From NCBI RefSeq assembly GCF_009807005.1, contig NZ_WUBR01000004.1, positions 62,001 through 126,000 of the forward strand: a stretch of 64,000 bases of DNA. The letters are read 5' to 3'. Shown piece by piece: positions 52,554 to 61,669 of the stretch. The notes beneath the pieces are model-generated. The model was not told the DNA's origin and did not search any database. It worked only from the letters and a program-made list of their open reading frames with translations. This DNA is from Aurantiacibacter rhizosphaerae. GTDB taxonomy: Bacteria > Pseudomonadota > Alphaproteobacteria > Sphingomonadales > Sphingomonadaceae. A program made the position numbers and the translations under genes. Position 1 is the stretch's first letter. Each line of letters starts with the position of its first letter.

Positions 52554-53951
52554 CTATTCGCTGGTGCGCGGCAATCGCAGGGTAATCAGCAAACCGCCCA
52601 AATCCTCGCTCTCGCCCAGTTCCACGCTGCCCCCGTAAATTTCCGCCACATCGCGCACGATGGCAAGGCCAAGCCCGGTGCCGGGCTTTTCAGTGTCCAG
52701 CCGGGCGCCGCGGCCGAATATGTCCACGCGCTTTGCCTCCGGGATGCCCATACCGTCATCCTCTATCAGCACGGCGCAAAGTTCTGCATTGGGCTCTGCA
52801 TCAACGGTAATGAACACACTGCCGCCGCCGTATTTGGCCGCATTCTCAATCAGATTGCCCAGCAACTCGTCCAGATCCTGCCGCTCTACGGCGACAAGCG
52901 TGGTATCCTTGCCATCGATATCGAAGCGGACTTGCGGGTAAAGGCGGCTGACCGCCCGCTCCACCGCAACGGCGCTTTCCATCAGGTTCGCGCGTGACAG
53001 GCCCACCGCGCGGCGTCCCACCGCGCGGGCACGGGCCAGGTGGTGATCCACCTGCCGACGCATGGTGGCCGCTTCGCGCAGCACGGTAGTATCAAGGTCC
53101 GGCGCACCGGCGCTGGCCGCGTTGGTAACCACGGTGAGCGGCGTTTTCAGCGCATGGGCAAGGTTGCCGGCATGGCGCCGCGCTTCCTCCGCCTGCAGTT
53201 CGGAATGCTCCAGCAGCGCGTTAAGCTCATCCACCATCGGCCGCACTTCCAGTGGCAGCGGATCTGTCACCCGGTTGCTGCCGGAGGAGCGGATATGGGC
53301 AATCGCCTTGCGCACGCGGCGCAAGGGACCAAGGCCGTACCATGTTTGCGCCATCGCCATCAGGAACAGGCCGATGCCCAGCACGGCAAATGACCAGCCG
53401 AGAATGGCGCGGATATCGGCAATCTGCTGGTCCAGCTGCTCTCTGTTGGCAGCGACGACAAACTGCCATTCCACATCGCTGCCCGGCAGGGACAAGGTGC
53501 GCTGCGCCAATCGCAACGATCCCAGCTCTGGCTGGTCGGTATCGTAAAAGATCGGCTCAAAAGCCTGCTCATCCGCGCGGATGGCCAGCTCTTCATCCCA
53601 CAGCGAACGCGATAGCAGGGGGGCTACGCCCTCCCCATTGATCTGCCAGTAATAGCCGCTGTTGGGCTCCAGATAGCGTTGATCGCCAAGGATGCGGTTG
53701 AAGTAGACATCTCCAAACGGATCGAGGTCTGCGGACAGCACCATGGAAGTGAGGGAGATTTCCAGCTGCTCGTCAAACTGGTTGGAAACAAGATTGGTCA
53801 GCGCCCGGTCCAGCGCCAGCCCGCCAAGCAGCAGCAGGGCGAAAATCCACCCCGCCGCGATCAGCATCATGCGCCGGGCAAGGCTGCCTGTATGGCGCGG
53901 ACCATAGCGCACGCCGCCGCCGGAATTGGCAGCCTCGCTGGATGCAGACAT
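52554..53951 (-). CDS. Two-component sensor histidine kinase
   Basis: 465-aa membrane kinase with transmembrane helix 1 (about 28-48), a periplasmic sensor region of about 130 residues, helix 2 (VLGIGLFLMAMA), a HAMP-like linker, a HisKA domain with H in NLAHALKTPL, and a HATPase domain (ENAAKYGGG, DDGMGIPEAKR, GTGLGLAIV). The LAHALKTPL motif is like PhoQ/QseC-type kinases. Starts at ATG 53951; a GTG at 54026 would overlap the regulator gene. It is the last gene of the PepSY-RR-HK group. Confidence 0.93.
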   Translation of the reverse strand: MSASSEAANSGGGVRYGPRHTGSLARRMMLIAAGWIFALLLLGGLALDRALTNLVSNQFDEQLEISLTSMVLSADLDPFGDVYFNRILGDQRYLEPNSGYYWQINGEGVAPLLSRSLWDEELAIRADEQAFEPIFYDTDQPELGSLRLAQRTLSLPGSDVEWQFVVAANREQLDQQIADIRAILGWSFAVLGIGLFLMAMAQTWYGLGPLRRVRKAIAHIRSSGSNRVTDPLPLEVRPMVDELNALLEHSELQAEEARRHAGNLAHALKTPLTVVTNAASAGAPDLDTTVLREAATMRRQVDHHLARARAVGRRAVGLSRANLMESAVAVERAVSRLYPQVRFDIDGKDTTLVAVERQDLDELLGNLIENAAKYGGGSVFITVDAEPNAELCAVLIEDDGMGIPEAKRVDIFGRGARLDTEKPGTGLGLAIVRDVAEIYGGSVELGESEDLGGLLITLRLPRTSE

Positions 53952-53976
53952 CGCAGACGTGTCCCCCTCGCCCGCG

Positions 53977-54654
53977 TTATTCGCGGGAGGGGCCGTCCGG
54001 GTCGTCGAGGCTGTAACCGAGGCCACGGATCGTCGTGATCACTTCTGCGCCGAGTTTCTTGCGGATGCGGGTGACGAAAACCTCGATCGTGTTGGAATCG
54101 CGATCAAAATCCTGGTCGTAAATATGTTCGATAAGCTCTGTACGGCTCACCACCTTGCCCTTGTGGTGCATCAGGTAGCTCAGCAGCTTGTACTCCTGCG
54201 CCGTCAGCTTCACCGGCTCTCCGGCCAGGGTGACGCGGCCTGAACGCGTGTCCAGCCGCACATCGCCAGCCGTCAGTTCGGAAGATGCATTGCCCGATGC
54301 GCGGCGAATCAGCGCACGCAGGCGGGCGATCAGTTCTTCGGTCTGGAACGGCTTGGCGAGATAATCATCCGCGCCAGCATCCAGGCCGGCCACCTTGTCA
54401 GACCAGCTGTCACGCGCGGTCAACACCAGGACGGGGAAGTTGCGCCCTTCCTTGCGCCACATGCCAAGCACGGTCAGCCCGTCAATCTCTGGCAGGCCAA
54501 GGTCGAGCACGACGGCATCATATTCCTCTGTACTGCCAAGGAAATGGCCATCCTCGCCATCGGTGGAAAGATCCACCGCATAGCCGTTCTGCTCCAGCGT
54601 CGACTTGAGTTGTTGGCCGAGCGTAGGCTCGTCCTCGACGATCAGGATGCGCAT
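53977..54654 (-). CDS. OmpR-family response regulator
   Basis: 225-aa transcription factor with receiver (E8, D9, phosphorylated D51 in VVLDLGLPEIDG, K101 in LAKPF) and a winged-helix DNA-binding domain (LTAQEYKLLSYLMHHKGKVVSRTEL, then VTRIRKKLG and TIRGLGYSL). The ATG at 54654 has GGGGAGA 8 nt upstream. It is followed at 25 bp by its kinase. The PepSY gene 104 bp upstream is likely a target or sensor partner, by analogy to PhoP/QseB-type systems. Confidence 0.94.
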   Translation of the reverse strand: MRILIVEDEPTLGQQLKSTLEQNGYAVDLSTDGEDGHFLGSTEEYDAVVLDLGLPEIDGLTVLGMWRKEGRNFPVLVLTARDSWSDKVAGLDAGADDYLAKPFQTEELIARLRALIRRASGNASSELTAGDVRLDTRSGRVTLAGEPVKLTAQEYKLLSYLMHHKGKVVSRTELIEHIYDQDFDRDSNTIEVFVTRIRKKLGAEVITTIRGLGYSLDDPDGPSRE

Positions 54655-54758
54655 GCGATTAATTCTCCCCTGCAATCATGCCCGACAATTGGGCTTTTGC
54701 CCTAAACGCGTCAAGCAAGGGGGAAGTTTCCGCCGGTAATAAGACAGCGCCCAGATAA

Positions 54759-55067
54759 TCAGCGAGAGATGCGCAGGATGCGCGCGGTCTGCGCATCGAC
54801 ATCGACCCAGATCATGCGGCCGTTGCGGATGAACTTCAGGCGATAGGCCTGCGCAGTCGCATCATATTCAAAGCCGATATATTCATCGCCCCGCTCCATG
54901 CGCGGGATAATGCGCCGCTCGATCTCGCGGATCGGCATGTTGCGGCCCGCCTGCATTTCGGCCCGCGCGCTCTGCTGATCGCCGCGCGACTGCGCAGCAT
55001 AGGCAGGCGTGGCCGCCAAGGAGGCGGCCAGCGCGACAGATGCGAGAAAGGCGGGAAGTGTTTTCAT
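54759..55067 (-). CDS. Periplasmic PepSY-domain protein
   Basis: Small secreted protein of 102 aa. It has a signal peptide (MKTLPAFLASVALAASLAATPAYA), then one PepSY repeat: IREIERRIIPRMERGDEYIGFEYD, then AYRLKFIRNGRMIWVDVDAQTARIL. PepSY proteins are often linked to peptidase inhibition or to two-component sensing. It precedes the OmpR-type regulator on the same strand, so it may modulate this kinase. The ATG at 55067 is preferred to an upstream in-frame start. Confidence 0.88.
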   Translation of the reverse strand: MKTLPAFLASVALAASLAATPAYAAQSRGDQQSARAEMQAGRNMPIREIERRIIPRMERGDEYIGFEYDATAQAYRLKFIRNGRMIWVDVDAQTARILRISR

Positions 55068-55151
55068 GATGGGACTGTGACTAACCCCAAGCCATTGAAC
55101 AAGGAGTGAATGTGCGCGTGACCACCTGTTCAGCAACCTGTTGCCGATGGG

Positions 55152-55862
55152 CTACTGCACCATTTCGAAGCTGAAGTTGACGGTGATGCCCGTCTCCACC
55201 TGGCCGGGGCGTACTGGCGTGGAATCGGCCGCAGCTTCAAAGGAAGCCACTTGCCGCAACATTGGCATCGGACGATTGCTCGTCACATTCTCACTGATTT
55301 CCAGCAGCCGCACATCGCTATAACCGGAAAGCTGCGCATAATTGCGGGCGCGCTGCATGGCCGTGGCAAAGGCAGCCTGCCGTGCCTGCTCTATCACCGG
55401 GGCCGGATCATCCAGCCCCCAGCCGATACCGCCCAGATCCGTTGCACCCGCCGCCACCAGGGCATCCAGAATCTCGCCGGTGCGCTGGATATCGCGCGAC
55501 ACGATATTCACCGTATTTGACACGCGGTAGCCTCGAAACACCTGCTCCTGCCGTTGCTGATCATAATCATACTGGGCACTCAGAGAAACGCCGCTGGTCT
55601 GGATATCGTCCTTTGCGATGCCCAACGCCTCTATCTGGGCGACAACGCTGCGCATCTGCTGTGCATTCATGCGCATAGCCTCCACCGCGGTGCGGGCAGA
55701 GGTTGTCACCCCGGCGCTGAGATTGGCGATATCGGGATCGGCGGACACACTTTCGTTGACCGAAAGCACGACCACCGGACCATTCGATTCGATGGCCACC
55801 TCGGCGGCGGCGGGCGATGCCATCAGGGCAACGGCGGCAACGGGCAGGATGGGACGGATCAT
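55152..55862 (-). CDS. SIMPL (DUF541) domain periplasmic protein
   Basis: 236-aa protein with a signal peptide (MIRPILPVAAVALMASPAAA) and a SIMPL domain: VLSVNESVSADPDIANLSAGVTT at the start, NAQQMRSVVAQIEALGIAKDDIQT in the middle and YRVSNTVNIV. AGGAG lies 8 nt before the ATG. Members are secreted or outer-membrane-linked and linked with oxidative stress or bacterial surface in few species; the function here is unknown. It is divergent from the ABC-F gene, 112 bp away. Confidence 0.9.
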   Translation of the reverse strand: MIRPILPVAAVALMASPAAAEVAIESNGPVVVLSVNESVSADPDIANLSAGVTTSARTAVEAMRMNAQQMRSVVAQIEALGIAKDDIQTSGVSLSAQYDYDQQRQEQVFRGYRVSNTVNIVSRDIQRTGEILDALVAAGATDLGGIGWGLDDPAPVIEQARQAAFATAMQRARNYAQLSGYSDVRLLEISENVTSNRPMPMLRQVASFEAAADSTPVRPGQVETGITVNFSFEMVQ

Positions 55863-55974
55863 GGCAATACTCCTATAGGTCAGGCGCTCAGCCTTGGATT
55901 TGCCTACATAACTCGGCACTGAACGCGTCTGTTCCTTGCCAGCAAGCCCGCGCGCGCTTACCTGCGCCTTCGCA

Positions 55975-57789
55975 ATGGCAGAACCACCGATCTTGAGCTG
56001 GGAAGGACTGGGCCTGCAACAGGGCGGGCGCTGGCTGTTTGGCGATCCCGCGCATGGCGACGGGCTGGACCTGCACATCGGCCCGCGCGATCGCTTCGCC
56101 CTGATCGGCCGCAATGGCGCAGGCAAGACCACGCTGCTCAAACTGATCTCCGGCGATATCGAGGCGGATCGCGGCACCCGCAAGGTGAAGCCGCACATGA
56201 ATATCGTTTGGCTGGAGCAGGAGCCGGACTTCACCGGCTTTGACACCCTGATGGATTATGCCCTGTCAGGCGATCGCGCCCCGGCAGAGCACGAGATAGA
56301 GGCCATTGCCGGCCAGCTTGGCATTGACATGACCACCGGAACGGCCGGTGCCAGCGGCGGAGAGAAGCGCCGCGCCGCCATCGCCCGCGCTTTGGCGCAG
56401 CAACCGGACCTGCTGCTGCTGGACGAGCCGACCAACCACCTCGACCTTTCCGCCATCGACTGGCTGGAAAGCTGGCTGACGCGGTATAACGGCGCCTTCA
56501 TCGTCATCAGCCATGACCGGACCTTCCTTAAACGCCTTACCCGCTCCACCCTGTGGCTGGACCGCGGTCAGTTGCGGCGCAAGGACGTGGGCTTTGGCGG
56601 GTATGAGGCATGGGAAGAACAGGCCTATGCCGAGGAAGCGCGCGCGGCGCACAAGATGGATGCCAAGCTGAAGATAGAGGCGCATTGGCTGGAACGCGGC
56701 GTCACCGCGCGGCGCAAGCGCAATATGGGCCGGCTGGAGAAACTGTGGGAAATGCGCGCCGCACGCGCGGCGATGATTTCTCCCGGTGGCACGGCAAAGC
56801 TGAAACTGGCCAGCGATTCGGATTTCAAATCCAAATCCGTCATCACGGCGGAAAACATCTCCAAGACCTATGATGGCCGCGAGGTGATCAAGCCGTTTTC
56901 CCTGCGCATTCAGCGCGGCGACCGCATCGGCATCGTGGGCGCCAATGGCGCTGGCAAGACGACGCTGCTGAAAATGCTGACCAAGGAGCTGGAGCCGGAC
57001 GAAGGCACGGTGATCCACGCCAACACGCTGGCCGGCGTGATGATAGACCAGCAGCGCGCCTTGATGGACCCTGCCAAATCCGTGCGCGATGTGCTGGCAG
57101 AAGGCGGCGACTGGATCGATGTGCGCGGCACGCGAAAGCACGTTCAGGCCTATATGAAGGACTTCCTGTTCGATCCCGAACTGGTGGACGCGAAGATCGG
57201 CACATTCTCCGGCGGGGAACGCAGCCGCCTGCTGCTGGCGCGCGAATTTTCCCGCACATCCAATCTGCTGGTGCTGGATGAGCCGACCAACGATCTGGAC
57301 CTGGAAACGCTGGACCTGTTGCAGGAAGTGATCGCCGATTACGAAGGCACGGTGCTGATCGTCAGCCATGACCGCGATTTCCTGGATCGCACCGTCACCG
57401 TCACGCTTGGCCTGGATGGCAGCGGCACGGTGGATATCGTGGCAGGCGGCTATGAAGACTGGCAGGCCAAGCGCAAGCAAAAGCCAGCGAAGAGAAGCGC
57501 AAGCGCCGATAATGATACCGAAAAATCTTCCGCGCCCCCTCCCCCGCCTCCTAAAGATCCGGCCAAACTCTCGTACAAGGACCAGCGCGATTACGAGAAG
57601 CTGCCTGAACGCATAGAGGAGCTGGAAGGGCTGATCACCAAGGGCGAAGCCGCTCTGGCCGATCCTGAACTCTACGCAAAGGACCCCGACCGTTTCACGC
57701 GCATCTCCAAATCGCTGGACCTTGCGCGCATCGAGAAGGAAGAGGCCGAGGAACGCTGGCTGGAACTGGCGGAGCTGGTGGAAGGGTAA
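55975..57789 (+). CDS. ABC-F family ATPase (Uup-like)
   Basis: 604-aa soluble protein with two ABC ATPase domains and no membrane part. NBD1 has GRNGAGKTT and ASGGEKRRAAIA; NBD2 has GANGAGKTT and FSGGERSRLLLA; both have LLLDEPTNHLDL-like Walker B. A charged linker follows NBD1, and a C-terminal coiled coil (IEELEGLITKGEAAL, RIEKEEAEERWLELAEL) makes it Uup-like. Uup-type ABC-F proteins act on ribosomes or DNA-related mutability. No good ribosome-binding site is seen; ATG 55975 gives the family N-terminus. Confidence 0.9.
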   Translation: MAEPPILSWEGLGLQQGGRWLFGDPAHGDGLDLHIGPRDRFALIGRNGAGKTTLLKLISGDIEADRGTRKVKPHMNIVWLEQEPDFTGFDTLMDYALSGDRAPAEHEIEAIAGQLGIDMTTGTAGASGGEKRRAAIARALAQQPDLLLLDEPTNHLDLSAIDWLESWLTRYNGAFIVISHDRTFLKRLTRSTLWLDRGQLRRKDVGFGGYEAWEEQAYAEEARAAHKMDAKLKIEAHWLERGVTARRKRNMGRLEKLWEMRAARAAMISPGGTAKLKLASDSDFKSKSVITAENISKTYDGREVIKPFSLRIQRGDRIGIVGANGAGKTTLLKMLTKELEPDEGTVIHANTLAGVMIDQQRALMDPAKSVRDVLAEGGDWIDVRGTRKHVQAYMKDFLFDPELVDAKIGTFSGGERSRLLLAREFSRTSNLLVLDEPTNDLDLETLDLLQEVIADYEGTVLIVSHDRDFLDRTVTVTLGLDGSGTVDIVAGGYEDWQAKRKQKPAKRSASADNDTEKSSAPPPPPPKDPAKLSYKDQRDYEKLPERIEELEGLITKGEAALADPELYAKDPDRFTRISKSLDLARIEKEEAEERWLELAELVEG

Positions 57790-57802
57790 TTCCCGACCCC
57801 AA

Positions 57803-57820
57803 GGTTAATTCGCATTAACC
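57803..57820. promoter_or_regulatory. Perfect 18-bp palindrome upstream of acidic protein gene
   Basis: GGTTAAT-TCGC-ATTAACC, 46 nt before the ATG at 57866. It contains TTAA-N6-TTAA with flanking GG/CC, close to the TTAA-N7-TTAAC CtrA box but one base shorter in the spacer. It could be an operator of another dimeric regulator. Confidence 0.5.
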
Positions 57821-57865
57821 ACGCTTGATCATATCGAATGCACCAAACCCTGCGAGAAGCGCCCT

Positions 57866-59329
57866 ATGGGGAATGCGACTAGCTCTGCTCTGCGTGCTGA
57901 CGATCCGGCAACATCCGCGCCGGTATCCGCGCCTGCGCGCGGTGGTGCGCCGGGTGAAGACGGTCCCGCCTTTGGCAGCCTAGCCACACTGGGTGGCCCC
58001 AAGAAATTCAAGAAAAAGCCTGTCCTCGTCCTCGATCCGGAGGAACTGGAGAAGGCACATATGCTGTTCCAGGATGCGTCCGCAGAATTGCTGGGCGAGG
58101 ATGTGGAACGGCCTGAGCGGGCGGCACCCGTCCTGGGCCTCGCGCCGATGGCCCTGGATGATGGCGACGCCGATCCCATCGATGCAGGCGAAGATGGCGA
58201 GGATATCGAGGACGGCGAAATACCCTCAGCCGAAGAGCTGCTGCGGATGACGGCATCGCGGCCCGCGCCCGATGACGAAGGCGAGGACGAGGACGAGGCC
58301 GCGATTGCGGCGCATCTGGAACGCCTGGATATCGATCGCCGTATATTCCCAAGCCTGCCGCTCAAATCCGAAGACGAGATCGCCGCCGAGGAAGAAGCAG
58401 AACGCCTCGCTGCCGAGCAGCAATCCGCGATGGATGAAGCAGAGCTGGAGATGGACTTGCCGCCTCCCGAAGCGGACGGCGAGGAGCAAGAGGGCTTCGT
58501 CGAAGAGACCTCCGATTATCTCCACCAGGCCCAGGACGAGGCCCCTGCGCCATTGGCGAGACCCGCCGGATCATTCCCCGTCAACTTGCTGCCGGAGCCG
58601 GAGCCAGAGCTTCTGCACCCTGCCCCGACGGTGGAGGACGTGGTAGAAGAGCCTGCGGCAGAATTCGAACCACAAGCGGAAGAAACCATCGCCACTGCCA
58701 AGGCGGTGTTTGGCGATGAGCCTTTCCTCGATTTCCCCACCCAGCACATCAGCTGGACGCCGGAAGACGAGCCTGCCCAAGAGGCCGAGCTGTCATCCAC
58801 CGCACCGGAATTGCCAGAGCCGGAATTGCCGGAGCCGGAGGTAGACGCTGCTGAACTGCACGCGCCAGAGATGCCCGAACCAGCGCCATACGAACCAGAG
58901 GCAGAGCTGCCGCCGGTCGAGTATAGTGCCACCTTGCCGGACGTGGACGATGATCAATCGAACCGTTTCGAATGGGCTTACGAGGATGACGAGGACGAGG
59001 CTGTCGGTCAGACCGATCCCGCAGCCGACGAGCCGCCCAAGGAAGTGCACTGGCCCGAACCCGAAGCAGAGCCGGAACCTGAAACCCCAGACTATCACGA
59101 CGGCAGTTATACCGAGATCGACGATGATCAGGTGGATGGCTACGCCTTCATGTATGCCAATAATCCGCGCGGCCGAACGATCCACGCACTGGCGGAAGGC
59201 GAGAGCAACTCGCTGCGCGCCAAGCTGATCAAGGAACGCGAAGACTTGCTGGCGAAGATGGAGGCGGATGAGCAAAAGCCATCGCTGCTGGCGCGCTTCA
59301 CCGGCTGGCTGCGTGGCCTTGTCGGCTAA
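57866..59329 (+). CDS. Highly acidic, Pro/Glu-rich low-complexity protein, unknown function
   Basis: 487 aa. The N-terminal 60 residues are Ala/Pro-rich and basic-patched (PKKFKKKP), then a long acidic, probably disordered region (EDGEDIEDGE, DDEGEDEDEAAIAAHLE, and PELPEPELPEPEVDAAE), with no transmembrane segment. The C-terminal 40 residues (AEGESNSLRAKLIKERED, then SLLARFTGWLRGLVG) look structured, and the last 15 form an amphipathic helix that could attach to the membrane. No known domain recognised; it could be a polar scaffold or envelope-associated protein. It follows a palindrome that may be its operator and converges with the DUF6456 gene, sharing CTAA. Confidence 0.7.
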   Translation: MGNATSSALRADDPATSAPVSAPARGGAPGEDGPAFGSLATLGGPKKFKKKPVLVLDPEELEKAHMLFQDASAELLGEDVERPERAAPVLGLAPMALDDGDADPIDAGEDGEDIEDGEIPSAEELLRMTASRPAPDDEGEDEDEAAIAAHLERLDIDRRIFPSLPLKSEDEIAAEEEAERLAAEQQSAMDEAELEMDLPPPEADGEEQEGFVEETSDYLHQAQDEAPAPLARPAGSFPVNLLPEPEPELLHPAPTVEDVVEEPAAEFEPQAEETIATAKAVFGDEPFLDFPTQHISWTPEDEPAQEAELSSTAPELPEPELPEPEVDAAELHAPEMPEPAPYEPEAELPPVEYSATLPDVDDDQSNRFEWAYEDDEDEAVGQTDPAADEPPKEVHWPEPEAEPEPETPDYHDGSYTEIDDDQVDGYAFMYANNPRGRTIHALAEGESNSLRAKLIKEREDLLAKMEADEQKPSLLARFTGWLRGLVG

Positions 59330-59802
59330 TTGATCCGGTAGAAATCGGCCACGCGGTCCAGCGCCAGCTTCAACACCAGCTTCCCGCTGCGCGCTGGCCA
59401 TGCCAGAGCCTTTTCCGCCACGGGCAGCGTTTCGCCTGCGCACACCACGCGCCACAATATGTCTTCCAGCCCGCGCCCGGCCTGCTTCAGCGCGCCGTTG
59501 AAACGGGTGTGCGCGGAAATCTGGCGTTCGGTTGGTGACAGGCCCTGCTCTGCTGTCCCGCGAATCCGCACCGCATCCCAACGCATGGTGACATTCGGGC
59601 CCAATTGCGCCCGCTCATAATCGGCGCGCAATCGCTCGCCTGCATCATACAGCCGGTCATCAAGGTGGCCGTGGGCGTGCAACCAGCCCAGTGGGCTTTC
59701 CGCCAGATTGACGGTGACGCTACGCCGCTTTCCCACGGCGCGCCCCTTGCGGCGCGGACCCTCTTCGGTCAGATCTCGTTCCACCAGCTTGCGATTGTTC
59801 AT
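59326..59802 (-). CDS. DUF6456 domain protein
   Basis: 158 aa. The C-terminal half has the DUF6456 signature LSPTERQISAHTRFNGAL, ILWRVVCAGETLPVAE, and WPARSGKLVLKLALDRVADFY. The N-terminal half is basic and includes GWLHAHGHLDDRLYDAGERLRADYE. The family is conserved in alphaproteobacteria without known function; the organisation recalls replication- or helix-turn-helix-related DNA-binding proteins (inference). Two close ATGs exist (59802, 59808); the first is chosen because AGGA lies 7 nt upstream. It is divergent from the XRE gene. Confidence 0.85.
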   Translation of the reverse strand: MNNRKLVERDLTEEGPRRKGRAVGKRRSVTVNLAESPLGWLHAHGHLDDRLYDAGERLRADYERAQLGPNVTMRWDAVRIRGTAEQGLSPTERQISAHTRFNGALKQAGRGLEDILWRVVCAGETLPVAEKALAWPARSGKLVLKLALDRVADFYRIN

Positions 59803-59871
59803 GCGCATTTCCTTCTTCCTGCGAAAAGGCCCTTGCAAAAACGAATCGGGTGTAGGAAAGACAATTTTTCA

Positions 59872-59884
59872 AACCATATTGGTT
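59872..59884. promoter_or_regulatory. Palindrome and promoter in the DUF6456/XRE divergent region
   Basis: AACCA-TAT-TGGTT (59872-59884) lies between a -35-like AAGACA (59858-59863) and a -10-like GGTTAT (59881-59886), 17 nt apart, in the direction of the XRE gene. A repressor bound here would block this promoter, so it fits autoregulation. Confidence 0.5.
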
Positions 59885-59903
59885 ATTTTCTGGAGCAGGC
59901 CCG

Positions 59904-60476
59904 ATGATCAACCGCATCCGCGACATCCGTAAGCAGAAGAACATGACGCTGGCAGAAGTCGCTGCGGCCTGCACCCCGCCCACCACGGCGCAAACCATCG
60001 GGCGATTGGAAACAGGGATGCGCAATCTCTCTCTGGTATGGATGAACCGTATTGGAGAGGCGCTGGGCGTAGAGCCGGAGCATCTGGTAAAAGGCGAAGC
60101 GCAGGTGCAGCCTCAAATCATCGCCCGCCTGACGGAAGCTGGCGCCGATGGCCTGTCCACCCCGCGCGATGCGATCCTGCCCACCGAACTGGTGGATGGC
60201 GGCGCGCTGGTGTGCCTTTCCATAGAGGTCAGCCAGGGCGAATACCGCAGCGGAGATCAGCTGTGGATGCGCCAGGTATCGCCCGACGACGCGTCGCAGC
60301 TTATCAACCGGGACGTGCTGGCCCCGCGATCGGGCGGCAGGTTTGCCTTCGGGCGGCTGATTGATCGGCAGGGGAGTATGGTCGGCCTGCTGCCGCCGGG
60401 TATCGGGCAGCGTCAGATCGTGATTGATAATCCGGGCTGGCTGGCCGTGGCAGAGATGCTTGTGCGCAAGCTTTGA
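59904..60476 (+). CDS. XRE-family transcriptional regulator with S24-like C-terminal domain
   Basis: 190 aa. The N-terminal HTH (about 3-58) is RIRDIRKQKNMTLAEVAAAC, TIGRLETGMRNLS, and WMNRIGEALGVEP. The C-terminal half (VCLSIEVSQGEYRSGDQLWM, then GGRFAFGRLI) follows the S24/LexA C-terminal beta-clip pattern but lacks the catalytic Ser and Lys, so self-cleavage is not expected. It may be a stable repressor controlled by a ligand. GGAG and GCAGG lie before the ATG. It is followed 14 bp later by a glycosyltransferase gene. Confidence 0.86.
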   Translation: MINRIRDIRKQKNMTLAEVAAACTPPTTAQTIGRLETGMRNLSLVWMNRIGEALGVEPEHLVKGEAQVQPQIIARLTEAGADGLSTPRDAILPTELVDGGALVCLSIEVSQGEYRSGDQLWMRQVSPDDASQLINRDVLAPRSGGRFAFGRLIDRQGSMVGLLPPGIGQRQIVIDNPGWLAVAEMLVRKL

Positions 60477-60490
60477 CGGGCGAGCCAACC

Positions 60491-61669
60491 ATGCGCCGCG
60501 TCCTTTCCATCGCCACGCTTTATCCCAATGCCCATGTGCCGCGCTTCGGCACCTTCGTAGCGCGGCAGATGGAAGCGCTGGCCGCGCGCGGTGACTGGGA
60601 TGTCACCGTCATCAACCCCATCGGCGTGCCTCCCGTGGCATTTGGCCGGTACAAGGCGCTGGCTGCGGCTACCGTTGCGGGGGAGGAAGGCGGCGTGCAC
60701 GTGCATCGTCCTCGTTTTTCCCTGATCCCAAGGCTGGGCGGGCGTTTCAATCCGGCGATGATCGTGCGCTCTGTGCTGCCGCTGGCAAAGCGCCTGCATG
60801 CGGCAAAGCCCTTCGATCTGGTGGATGCGCAGTTTTTCTATCCTGATGGCCCGGCTGCCGCTCAGATCGCGAAGGAACTTGGCCTGCCGCTCAGCATCAA
60901 GGCGCGCGGGGCCGATATCCAGCATTGGGGCCGGGTCTCCTACGCAGCGACAAAGATGCGCAAGGCAGGCGAGCAGGCCGCTGGTTTGCTGGCCGTCAGC
61001 GAGGCTTTGAAGCAGGACATGGCCAACATTGGCCTTCCTGCTGACAAGACCACCACCCATTACACCGGACTCGATCGAGGACAGTTTTGCCCGCGCAGCA
61101 GAGAAAGCAGCCGCGGCGACCTTGAGGAAAACTTCGGCGTGGAAATCGGGACGGATGCACGCCTTCTCGCCAGCGTGGGGGCACTGATCCCGCGCAAGGG
61201 ACAGGAATTCGTGATCCGTGCATTGCCTCAGCTGGATGACGCGCATCTGGCGCTGGTGGGCACAGGTCCAGATCGCGAGACATTGCAATCGTTGGTGCAG
61301 GAACTGAAACTTCAGGCGCGCGTGCACTTTCTGGGCAGCATGAACCACGGCGATTTGCCCACGGTCCTTTCAGCAGCCGATGTGATGGTCCTGCCCTCTT
61401 CAAGCGAGGGATTGGCCAATGCCTGGGTGGAGGCACTGGCCTGCGGCACGCCGCTGGTCATCACCGATGCAGGCGGTGCCAGGGAACTGGTGACCACGCC
61501 GAAGGCTGGCCGCATCGTTGCGCGCAATGCCGATGCCATTGCCGCGGGCATTCGCGAGGTGCTGGAGGCGAATTACGCGCCAGAAGAGGTCGCGCAGACT
61601 GTTGAACGGTTCAGCTGGGAAGCCAACGCCGCAGCGCTGGCTTCCTATTACAGCGGATTGATCGCCTAG
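60491..61669 (+). CDS. Glycosyltransferase family 4 protein
   Basis: GT-B fold retaining glycosyltransferase, 392 aa. The N-terminal acceptor domain has FGTFVARQMEALAARG, VTVINPIG, and IKARGADIQ. The donor domain has LASVGALIPRKGQEFVIRAL, LVGTGPDRETL and the catalytic E-x7-E motif in SSSEGLANAWVEALACG, with ITDAGGARELV. The acceptor sugar or lipid is unknown. A TTG start at 60473 overlaps the regulator stop, but ATG 60491 is preferred. It converges with secF. Confidence 0.9.
   Translation: MRRVLSIATLYPNAHVPRFGTFVARQMEALAARGDWDVTVINPIGVPPVAFGRYKALAAATVAGEEGGVHVHRPRFSLIPRLGGRFNPAMIVRSVLPLAKRLHAAKPFDLVDAQFFYPDGPAAAQIAKELGLPLSIKARGADIQHWGRVSYAATKMRKAGEQAAGLLAVSEALKQDMANIGLPADKTTTHYTGLDRGQFCPRSRESSRGDLEENFGVEIGTDARLLASVGALIPRKGQEFVIRALPQLDDAHLALVGTGPDRETLQSLVQELKLQARVHFLGSMNHGDLPTVLSAADVMVLPSSSEGLANAWVEALACGTPLVITDAGGARELVTTPKAGRIVARNADAIAAGIREVLEANYAPEEVAQTVERFSWEANAAALASYYSGLIA

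Noticed and set aside
58800-58920. Pro/Glu repeats as a DNA tandem repeat array
   Set aside because: The repeat is in the protein (PELPEPELPEPE) with imperfect DNA copies and is explained by coding.
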